From Ignavibacteria bacterium (GTDB taxonomy: Bacteria; Bacteroidota; Ignavibacteria; Tepidaquicellales; OLB5), in assembly GCA_030835005.1 (NCBI GenBank), contig JAUQWT010000278.1, forward strand, positions 1-15,817: a stretch of 15,817 nucleotides of DNA, written 5' to 3'. Numbering within the stretch: position 1 is the first letter of the stretch; the number at the start of each line of letters is the position of its first letter. The translations under genes were made by a program, and so were the position numbers. Under the pieces are notes generated by a model that saw only the letters and a list, made by a program, of their open reading frames with translations, ran no database searches and was not told where the DNA came from. Positions 1-5,738 of the stretch are shown here, piece by piece.

Positions 1-1
1 A

Positions 2-274
2 ATGGGCTTCTATATTTCTTTCACAGGTAATATTACTTACAAGCCGAATGAATCGACGCTAATTGCTTATGAAATTGTAAGGGGTACCGGCGTTGAAAAT
101 CTGCTTTTGGAAACCGATACTCCTTACCTGCCTCCTGTTCCATATCGCGGCAAGAAGAATGAGCCCTCTTATATTAAACACACAGCTGCATTGATAGCAG
201 AGTTAAAGGGATTAAGTGTTGAAGAATTGGGGGAAACCACTACAGAGAATGCCAAGAGACTGTATAGAATTTGA
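2..274 (+). CDS. TatD-family metal-dependent hydrolase, C-terminal fragment (5' end outside window)
   Basis: The 90 visible residues are the C-terminal part of a TatD-type TIM-barrel hydrolase, a family of divalent-metal DNases and related phosphoesterases. The fragment begins near the typical 'G-x-Y-I-S-F-T-G' strand. It contains the family signature LLLETDTPYLPP, whose Asp (residue 39 of the fragment) is the usual last metal ligand, followed by PYRGKKNEP, the conserved substrate-side loop. The helix ending in ENAKRLYRI and the TGA stop match the normal family C-terminus, so the 3' end is intact. The ATG at position 2 is internal, because the family normally has about 170 more residues upstream. 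Cytosolic DNA repair or quality control is the family role; the actual substrate cannot be read from this piece. Confidence 0.93.
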   Translation: MGFYISFTGNITYKPNESTLIAYEIVRGTGVENLLLETDTPYLPPVPYRGKKNEPSYIKHTAALIAELKGLSVEELGETTTENAKRLYRI

Positions 275-377
275 AGGTACAATACATGCTTCTATAGGCT
301 TGTGAAAAAATCTTCTTAACACTAATATAGTAAACTTAATACCAAATTAATAATTCCTTAATTATAGCACTCTAATT

Positions 378-611
378 TTGGGTAATCAATCAACATTTGT
401 TTTGGATTACAAAGACTTCCTGAATATTCCGGAGATAAAAGAGAAGTTCAGCATTATGTATGATGAACAGAAAAAGCTCTTCAGAGATTTATATAAACCG
501 GGAGGATTTGATAAAGAGCATCTGGATCTTGTAAGCATGAAAACTGCCATTATCTCAACTGACCTATATTTTACAACATTGCTTAAAGAAAACACAGATA
601 AATCAATTTAA
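378..611 (+). CDS. Small hypothetical protein (77 aa), start uncertain
   Basis: I do not recognise this product. It is a short, charged, soluble-looking protein with no signal peptide or membrane segment. The pattern around residues 10-45 (DYKDFLNIPEIKEKF, then DEQKKLFRDLYKPGGFD) suggests amphipathic helices. The only start that uses the full length is TTG at 378, but that codon lies inside a TAnnTTTG sequence (373-380) that could be a promoter -7 box. If that box is used, translation would have to begin later, for example at TTG 402 or the Met codon at residue 27. It follows the tatD-like gene by about 100 bases and ends two bases before the hairpin terminator at 613-634. It could be real or a chance ORF; the clean stop just before the terminator favours a real gene. 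Confidence 0.5.
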   Translation: MGNQSTFVLDYKDFLNIPEIKEKFSIMYDEQKKLFRDLYKPGGFDKEHLDLVSMKTAIISTDLYFTTLLKENTDKSI

Positions 612-612
612 A

Positions 613-634
613 AAAGGCGGGTTGACCCGCCTTT
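613..634. terminator. Bidirectional hairpin terminator between convergent genes
   Basis: A perfect 9-bp GC-rich stem, AAAGGCGGG with CCCGCCTTT, closes a 4-base loop TTGA. Read on the minus strand it is followed by a T-run (TTTTTAAATT), the classic intrinsic terminator for the porD-barrel-lipoprotein operon ending at 658. On the plus strand the trailing T-run is short (CTTTG), so termination of the 378-611 ORF would be weaker. Confidence 0.85.
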
Positions 635-657
635 GAAATCACATTCTTCACATGTTC

Positions 658-1332
658 TTAATGGTAATGAGCAAAATCATTATCACCGTTTGTATTGAGT
701 TTAACTTCAAATTTAATCTTGAAACCATAAGTTTGCCCCGGCCTTGAGTCACTTGAAATAACCGGTCTGAGTATTCCAAACACATTCTTCCCATTTGTAA
801 GTCCGCCATACTTCTTACCGCTTAACCAAAAACAATAAATTGGGTTTTCAGTCAAAGGAAAATTAAAATAACCCCAGAACTCAGTTGACTCCTGAGTAAA
901 ATCAGCTGTATCCAACGCCGTTCCAACATTATCAGTTATCACTGTCAGTGTGTCAAAATCGGTTTGACTGGAATTGCTCTTGACCTGGAACCATCTAGAG
1001 ACATAGCCGGCATCAAGCAATTGATCCATCAAGAAACCAGTACGCAAATAGAAATTTGAGCCGGTAGAATCCTGTCCACCATAAAGACTAGCGTCTCTTA
1101 AATTATAGCTTCCAAGACAATTCACACCATCCAGCAAGTTAATTCCGTTAAGGCTGCCTGCACTGGAATCTTCTTCAACCCAAATGCTGTCATAATGTTT
1201 TAAGTTGGGATTTTCAACCTTATCGTTTGTTATCCCTGCGTCATCACAGCCGCTAAAAAAAGTAATTGTAAAAAAAGCTGATACAGCAAATAAAGAAACA
1301 TATATTAACGGACTCTTGAATATATTCTTCAT
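658..1332 (-). CDS. Orphan lipoprotein in the porD operon (224 aa)
   Basis: No family is recognised. The N-terminus is a lipoprotein signal: MKNIFKSP, a hydrophobic stretch (residues 9-26), then FFSGC with Cys29 as the likely lipidated residue and DD immediately after it. Phe at -3 of the lipobox is not the canonical Leu/Val/Ile but fits loosely. The mature domain (about 195 residues) is rich in Ser, Asn, Asp, Gly and aromatic residues, with alternating beta-strand-like patterns and no long helix, typical of a secreted beta-sandwich. It ends in DNDFAHYH. It is the last gene of the operon porD, barrel, lipoprotein (33-base gap from the barrel gene) and is followed by a hairpin terminator. Position suggests an envelope role linked to the barrel upstream, possibly in type IX secretion; that is inference from context only. 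Confidence 0.85.
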   Translation of the reverse strand: MKNIFKSPLIYVSLFAVSAFFTITFFSGCDDAGITNDKVENPNLKHYDSIWVEEDSSAGSLNGINLLDGVNCLGSYNLRDASLYGGQDSTGSNFYLRTGFLMDQLLDAGYVSRWFQVKSNSSQTDFDTLTVITDNVGTALDTADFTQESTEFWGYFNFPLTENPIYCFWLSGKKYGGLTNGKNVFGILRPVISSDSRPGQTYGFKIKFEVKLNTNGDNDFAHYH

Positions 1333-1365
1333 TGATTTATTTTCTTAATTTATAATTAGTTTTGG

Positions 1366-2049
1366 TTATAATTCAAACTTCATCCCTGTGTATATCTTAA
1401 TAGTGGATGTTGTTATCTTCTTGATAGTTTCGCTGCTTCCAAGATTGTTTAAACCTCCGTACTCGTAATTGCCGCCTAATAGAACACCCATATATTTGTT
1501 GAACATGTAGGCAAACTGCAGGTTACCCGTTAAACCCAGATCAAAATTCTTGACTTTATAAAGAGGGTTTTCGGTCTGTGAAAGCAGAAGGCCGAAATAA
1601 GGACCCAGGTTGCCGTCAACTCTCACTTTAGGGCCAATATTGAAATCAAAATATATCAGAAGCGGAATATTGAAATAATTCAGGTTTGTTTTTTCACCGT
1701 TTGATGCTTCGAATCCTTTATTAGCATACTGCAATCCTGTTGTAAATCCAAAACCCAGGAAATTTAATGAAAGATTTGCACCAAAGGAAGGACCGACTTT
1801 AGATGAAGTGGAGGTTAATTTGCCTGTTGTATCAGGTTTATTAAATTCGAAATTTGTATTGGCAATGCCAACACCAAGCTGGATGTCAACATCAAGACTG
1901 AATAAAGCATTTCTCTTCGCAAGCAGCTTTTCTGCTTCTTTAAAATGAGGTTTTATGCTGTACCTATCCCCCGATAGCGAACCGGTACAAATAAAAACCA
2001 GCAATGCAAATACCGCAATTGACCTCTTAAAGAAAGTATTAATTTTCAT
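1366..2049 (-). CDS. Outer-membrane beta-barrel protein, OMP_b-brl_2/PorT-like (227 aa)
   Basis: This is a secreted protein with a signal peptide (KRSIAVFALLVFICTGSLSG, about residues 9-27) followed by a pre-barrel segment, and then from about residue 55 a series of alternating amphipathic strands. The strands include GVGIANTNFEF, SFGANLSLNFLGFGF, LNYFNIPLLIYFDF, DGNLGPYFGLLLS and IKIYTGMKFEL. The 'NYFNIPLLIYF ... GNLGPYFG' arrangement is characteristic of the small 8-stranded 'porin family / outer membrane protein beta-barrel' group (PF13568) that includes PorT, and the chain ends in a terminal strand FEL. It lies 41 bases after porD and 33 before the lipoprotein gene, so the three are likely co-transcribed. 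The general barrel assignment is firm. PorT function, an accessory of type IX secretion, is only suggested by the neighbour. Confidence 0.82.
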   Translation of the reverse strand: MKINTFFKRSIAVFALLVFICTGSLSGDRYSIKPHFKEAEKLLAKRNALFSLDVDIQLGVGIANTNFEFNKPDTTGKLTSTSSKVGPSFGANLSLNFLGFGFTTGLQYANKGFEASNGEKTNLNYFNIPLLIYFDFNIGPKVRVDGNLGPYFGLLLSQTENPLYKVKNFDLGLTGNLQFAYMFNKYMGVLLGGNYEYGGLNNLGSSETIKKITTSTIKIYTGMKFEL

Positions 2050-2090
2050 TTTTTTCTGTATTGTTTTTTGAAATATCCTAATAGAATTCT

Positions 2091-3005
2091 CTATTTTTTA
2101 GCGTATTCTTCATAAGTGGTTGCGTGGTCCGGGTCAAAGTCCATAAGCTTTCGATAAATTGTCTTATCATAATAATCTACGAGCGAAGTTGCAATCTCAA
2201 GATACTTGGCTTCAAAAAAAGCCTTTATCACGAAAGATCTTACTTCAGTTTTTTTGATCTTCCCAATCATCTCCAACGATTCAGCAACTCTTTCAAGTGC
2301 AGTTCTTTTGTCATACTGCAGTGAATCAATTCCGGAGAAATGATAGATCCAAAAAGCCTTCCGGAAATTGTCATACTTTGAATTGAGGAGTTCTGAAGGA
2401 TATGCGCTTCTGGACTGTTTTAAGCTTGAGTTATCAACCCACCCGGAACCATCGCTATTTGCAATTGCAAGGTTTACCAAATTTTGCGCTTTCTGATATC
2501 TTTGAGTGCCAAGGTTAGGCTCCCATGAGTCATCATCAATCCCGATAACCATATACGCATAATAATCAAGGAAGCTTGTGAGCTTATTATACTTCAGGTC
2601 ATCATGATAAAAGCTCTGCCCTTTAATGTAATTAAAGCTCCACGTTTCATCTTTAATTCTGAATATCGTTGTGAAATTCTCAGTCCTATATACATTTCTC
2701 TGAACACTAATAACCATCTGGGCTGCATAACTATCAAACCCGGTAGAGGAAGTGAAGAAAAACTGGAAGTTACATTTGATCTTATATGGCTTTCCTTTGA
2801 CATCGTTAACAATATTCTCATCAGTGAACCTGGTCTTATTCAGGTAGTTTTGAACATCGATCTTAAAATTAGAAAGCCTATCTCTGATATCAACGTTAAG
2901 AGAACTCAGGTCAACATCAACTACGGCATCTAGCTCTTGCGAATGCAGCTTGCTGCCGTATGCAAAGGAAATCAAGAAACATATAATCCAGAAACTATTT
3001 TGCAT
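2091..3005 (-). CDS. porD: Type IX secretion protein PorD homologue (DUF4835)
   Basis: Family match is by pattern. After the signal peptide come the DUF4835 landmarks: an N-terminal strand/helix region (VDVDLSSLNVDIRDRL), NDVKGKPYKIKC, a WSF segment, LTSFLDYYAYMVIGIDDDSWE, a GSGWVD turn, a YDNFRKAFWIYHFSGIDSL segment and a C-terminal helix with TTYEEYAKK. PorD is a periplasmic protein required for type IX secretion in Porphyromonas gingivalis. I start at the ATG at 3005 (304 aa) because it gives a compact signal peptide, MQNSFWIICFLISFAYG. The open frame extends to an ATG at 3065, but that would put 20 polar/mixed residues before the signal and leave only 24 bases to the divergent gene. It heads an operon with a barrel and a lipoprotein and is divergent from a PorV/PorQ-family gene. 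Confidence 0.85.
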   Translation of the reverse strand: MQNSFWIICFLISFAYGSKLHSQELDAVVDVDLSSLNVDIRDRLSNFKIDVQNYLNKTRFTDENIVNDVKGKPYKIKCNFQFFFTSSTGFDSYAAQMVISVQRNVYRTENFTTIFRIKDETWSFNYIKGQSFYHDDLKYNKLTSFLDYYAYMVIGIDDDSWEPNLGTQRYQKAQNLVNLAIANSDGSGWVDNSSLKQSRSAYPSELLNSKYDNFRKAFWIYHFSGIDSLQYDKRTALERVAESLEMIGKIKKTEVRSFVIKAFFEAKYLEIATSLVDYYDKTIYRKLMDFDPDHATTYEEYAKK

Positions 3006-3089
3006 TTTCAACAAATATTCCCTATTTTTACACATAAAGTTAATCAAAGAAGCTGTTATAATCAATCCATGCTATTTTAAGCAAAAAAT

Positions 3090-3974
3090 ATGCCTAAGAG
3101 CTTTACATTCATAATTGTTTTCTTACTTGTTTCGTTCCGCATTTCTTTTTCCCAGTTTGAGCTGCTTGATATCGGTGCAAAGCCTATATCCCTAGGTGGA
3201 GCCTTTACTTCGCTTGCAAATAATTCGAACGCAGTCTATTATAATCCTGCCGGTATTTCTCAATTGCCGTTCAGGGAAATATCGATCTTTTACTCACCCG
3301 CCCCGTTTGGTTTGAAAGAACTTGCAAATGGTTCTGTAAATTATGTTGAACCTACTAAGTACGGAGCATTCGGTCTTTCTGCTAAGACTTATGGTTTTGA
3401 GTTGTACAAAGAAATCACTGCAACGGTTACGTATGCAAACAATTACAGAAATAAGATTTTTTACGGTGCTAATGTAAATTACTATAACCTTAAGATACAG
3501 AACTATGGTTCGGCTTCAACAATTGGAATAGATATCGGAGTACTTGCTTACATAACAGATTTTCTGAGATGGGGATTTTCAGCATTTAATCTTAACAGGC
3601 CTTCTATCGGGACTCAAAAAGACAAACTGCCTCAGGTTTATCGGACGGGAGTTTCGGTTCAACCGAGGAACGATCTGAATTTTGTTCTGGATATTGAGAA
3701 AGATACGCGCTACACAACATCAGTTAAAGCAGGGGTAGAATATTCTCTTTACAATATGATTGATCTAAGAGCAGGGATTGGCACAGAGCCGACGCGATTT
3801 TCCGGCGGTGTAGGGATATACTATTCGCTGTTTGAAATAGGCTACGGGTTTTACAATCACCAGGATTTAGGATTAACTCACCAGGGAACAATTACAATTA
3901 ACTTTGGAGGAGAAAAAGGCAGGAAAATAGTTCGTGAATCCTTAAAGAGAGCTTTTACAAAAGGTAAAAAATAA
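3090..3974 (+). CDS. PorV/PorQ-family outer-membrane protein (294 aa)
   Basis: A signal peptide (FTFIIVFLLVSFRISFSQ, to about residue 22) precedes the N-terminal signature of the PorV/PorQ (FadL-like) barrel family: a 'GAKPISLGGAFTSLANNSNAVYYNPAGIS' type region in which G-G-A-F-T, the Asn/Asp-Ala-Val-Tyr-Tyr core and N-P-A-G are conserved. The rest is a run of amphipathic strands to a C-terminal ITINFGG strand and a basic tail ending KGKK. At 294 residues it is shorter than typical PorV (about 390). PorV is the outer-membrane shuttle of type IX secretion and PorQ anchors to it; many Ignavibacteria carry several paralogues, so the exact role is open. Its ATG (3090) has no Shine-Dalgarno site. 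It is divergent from porD across a short shared intergenic region and convergent with the thioesterase gene. Confidence 0.83.
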   Translation: MPKSFTFIIVFLLVSFRISFSQFELLDIGAKPISLGGAFTSLANNSNAVYYNPAGISQLPFREISIFYSPAPFGLKELANGSVNYVEPTKYGAFGLSAKTYGFELYKEITATVTYANNYRNKIFYGANVNYYNLKIQNYGSASTIGIDIGVLAYITDFLRWGFSAFNLNRPSIGTQKDKLPQVYRTGVSVQPRNDLNFVLDIEKDTRYTTSVKAGVEYSLYNMIDLRAGIGTEPTRFSGGVGIYYSLFEIGYGFYNHQDLGLTHQGTITINFGGEKGRKIVRESLKRAFTKGKK

Positions 3975-3997
3975 ATTCCTGAATCAACGTTTACAAG

Positions 3998-4453
3998 CTA
4001 ACTTAATAACTCTACACTATCACCTTCAAAATCCGTTATGATCTTTCTCAATTCATCAGGCAGTCTTTCCGGACGGTTAGTATTGCAGTTCAGATTTACC
4101 TGCACGGACTTTTGCGTCACAAGCAAGGCATTCGTTTCGGATTTGTAAATCAAATGCTCAAAGCAAAAGCTAGAATTCTTTATATAGGAAATCCTTGTAT
4201 AGATATCCAGAAGATCATCAACCATCGCCGGCGATTCGTAATCAATTTCATTACGCTTAACATTTATTTTTAAACCATCACTGAATATACCGGTTGGAAG
4301 AAGCTGAATGCCAAGATTGCGGACATATTCCACTCTGCCGATCTCACAATATTCAAGATATATCGCATTGTGAACGATGCCTTGAGAATCAACCTGAAAA
4401 TTGCGGACACGCAGCTGAAACAGATGTTTATACTTAGATTTGTCTAATTCCAT
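3998..4453 (-). CDS. Hot-dog fold acyl-CoA thioesterase, YbgC/4HBT-like (151 aa)
   Basis: This is a single hot-dog domain of normal length for the 4-hydroxybenzoyl-CoA thioesterase/YbgC group. The active-site loop and start of the central helix are clear: FQVDSQGIVHNAIYLEYCE (residues 19-37), with Asp22, Gly25, Val27, His28, Asn29 and Tyr32 in the family positions (D-x-x-G-h-V-x-N-x-x-Y). Downstream strands (LKINVKRNEIDYESPAMVDD, LLDIYTRIS, SSFCFEHLIY, LLVTQKSVQVNL) follow the family order. It would hydrolyse short or aromatic acyl-CoA thioesters in the cytosol; the substrate cannot be predicted. It sits downstream of the threonine aldolase on the same strand, separated by a strong hairpin that lies 12 bases before its ATG. 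Confidence 0.9.
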   Translation of the reverse strand: MELDKSKYKHLFQLRVRNFQVDSQGIVHNAIYLEYCEIGRVEYVRNLGIQLLPTGIFSDGLKINVKRNEIDYESPAMVDDLLDIYTRISYIKNSSFCFEHLIYKSETNALLVTQKSVQVNLNCNTNRPERLPDELRKIITDFEGDSVELLS

Positions 4454-4465
4454 TTATTTTAAAAT

Positions 4466-4487
4466 GCGCAGACAGGAATGTCTGTGC
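4466..4487. other. Strong hairpin just upstream of the thioesterase start
   Basis: GCGCAGACA pairs with TGTCTGTGC (9 bp with one G-T pair) around a GGAA loop. In the minus-strand transcript it falls after the threonine aldolase stop and ends 12 bases before the thioesterase ATG, followed by ATTTTAAAATAA. It could be a weak terminator or attenuator, an mRNA-stability or processing element, or one copy of a dispersed palindromic repeat. Only one copy is seen in this window. Confidence 0.6.
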
Positions 4488-4541
4488 TACTGGTTTCCTT
4501 TTTAACAGAATCTCTTTGTCGGAAGAATCTACGACGATGAG

Positions 4542-5561
4542 TCATAATGATTTGAATATTTCTATTGCCTGTTCAGTTTGTTCAATGCTTACATCAAGGT
4601 GAAAAACGACACGCATTTTGTTAACACCGTCATTGGTTAAAAGTAACCCTTTCTTTTCAAGCTTCTCTCTAATTACGGAAGCATTCTTCTTAGTTATGAA
4701 TATTACAATATTTGTTTGAACGGAATCCATATCAATTTCTATAAAAGGCAATCTTGATATCTCTTCTGCAAAATGTCGGGCATTTTGATGATCTTCTTTT
4801 AATCTATCGATGTTATTATCCAGCGCATAAAGCGCGCCAGCCGCTATTATACCTGATTGGCGCATTCCACCGCCTAATATCTTGCGGAACTTATGCGCTT
4901 TGGTAATAAAATCAACGTCACCGCAAAGTATTGAACCAATCGGTGCACCAAGTCCTTTCGAAAAGCAAAACGAGATCGAATCAACAAAAGAAGAATACTC
5001 TTCAATACTTATACCTGTTTCAACCGATGCATTGAAAATTCTTGCACCATCTAGATGCAATTTCAAGTTTTGTTTCTTAGTTAAGCTGCTTATCTTTTTG
5101 ATTTCATCCAATGGATAGATAGTACCACCGGCGCGATTATGAGTATTTTCGATACAAACAAGAGATGTTTTTGGGTAATGATACCAATCAGGCCTGATGT
5201 GTCTTTCCACTTCATCAACATGCATCACTCCGCTTTTACCTTTAAGAGGCATTACCTGCACACCTGAAATGAATGAAGGCCCGGCAACTTCATATTTAAC
5301 TATGTGTGAATCCCACTCAGCGATGATTTCCTCTGAAGGGTTGGTGTGACACTTGATAGCAAGCTGGTTAGCCATACATCCCGAAGTCACAAATAATGCA
5401 GCAGGCTTGCCAGTCAGCGCACTGCATTTTTCCTGTAACTTATTGACTGTTGGGTCATCACCCCAAACATCATCTCCCACTACTGCGGTAGCTATTGCTT
5501 CGCGCATAGCTTTTGAGGGTTTGGTAACTGTATCAGACCTAAGGTCAATGTACTTAATCAT
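4542..5561 (-). CDS. ltaE: Low-specificity L-threonine aldolase, PLP-dependent (339 aa)
   Basis: Fold-type I PLP enzyme that cleaves threonine or allo-threonine to glycine and acetaldehyde in the cytosol. The family N-terminus YIDLRSDTVTKP comes directly after the start, followed by VGDDVWGDDPTVNKLQ, SGCMANQLA (phosphate-binding loop), EWDSHI (His stacking on the PLP ring, residue 86), ENTHNRAGG, LHLDGARIFNA (Asp171 for the pyridine nitrogen, Arg174) and SFCFSKGLGAPIGS with Lys202 forming the Schiff base. Length is normal. I chose ATG 5561. The frame is open to an ATG at 5615, but those extra 18 residues are basic, are unlike the family, and would begin inside a candidate -7 promoter box (5613-5620). 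Upstream lie that box and a perfect 12-bp palindrome; downstream is the thioesterase gene. Confidence 0.95.
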   Translation of the reverse strand: MIKYIDLRSDTVTKPSKAMREAIATAVVGDDVWGDDPTVNKLQEKCSALTGKPAALFVTSGCMANQLAIKCHTNPSEEIIAEWDSHIVKYEVAGPSFISGVQVMPLKGKSGVMHVDEVERHIRPDWYHYPKTSLVCIENTHNRAGGTIYPLDEIKKISSLTKKQNLKLHLDGARIFNASVETGISIEEYSSFVDSISFCFSKGLGAPIGSILCGDVDFITKAHKFRKILGGGMRQSGIIAAGALYALDNNIDRLKEDHQNARHFAEEISRLPFIEIDMDSVQTNIVIFITKKNASVIREKLEKKGLLLTNDGVNKMRVVFHLDVSIEQTEQAIEIFKSL

Positions 5562-5612
5562 GATTGGTAAACTGTTTCGATAACAAACTCTTTTTTTTCT
5601 GAAACTTTTAGG

Positions 5613-5620
5613 CAAATATA
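5613..5620 (-). promoter_or_regulatory. Candidate -7 promoter box for ltaE (TATATTTG)
   Basis: Read on the minus strand this is TATATTTG, a full match to the Bacteroidota -7 consensus TAnnTTTG, placed about 50 bases before the chosen ATG at 5561. No clear TTTG -33 element is found at the usual distance; that zone is occupied by the palindrome at 5632-5667. A motif match alone can arise by chance in AT-rich DNA. Confidence 0.45.
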
Positions 5621-5631
5621 ACAGTATTTTG

Positions 5632-5667
5632 AGTTCCAGGAAACCGATTTAGGTATTTCCTGGAACT
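5632..5667. repeat. Perfect 12-bp inverted repeat upstream of ltaE
   Basis: Arms AGTTCCAGGAAA (5632-5643) and TTTCCTGGAACT (5656-5667) are exact reverse complements around a 12-base spacer. It lies between the gyrA terminator and the candidate ltaE -7 box, covering the -33 position of that promoter. No T-run follows directly on either strand, which argues against a simple intrinsic terminator. It could be a regulator-binding operator, an RNA hairpin at the end of gyrA read-through transcripts, or a palindromic repeat element. Confidence 0.65.
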
Positions 5668-5679
5668 GCCACTTTACAA

Positions 5680-5708
5680 TAAAAATCCCCGTACATAAAG
5701 CCGGGGAT
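5680..5708 (-). terminator. Intrinsic terminator of gyrA
   Basis: ATCCCCG (5685-5691) pairs with CGGGGAT (5702-5708) around a 10-base loop. In the minus-strand direction the stem is followed by TTTTTATTG. It begins about 30 bases after the gyrA stop codon, the expected position and orientation for a rho-independent terminator. Confidence 0.8.
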
Positions 5709-5738
5709 CTATTTACAATTCACACCAAATCTCTTAGT

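Noticed and set aside
3006..3065. N-terminal extension of PorD to the ATG at 3065
   Set aside because: It would put 20 residues before a compact signal peptide and almost abut the divergent gene; ATG 3005 gives a normal secreted start.
5562..5615. N-terminal extension of threonine aldolase to the ATG at 5615
   Set aside because: The extra 18 residues are unlike the family, and the start would lie in the candidate -7 box; ATG 5561 begins just before the conserved YIDLRSDTVT.
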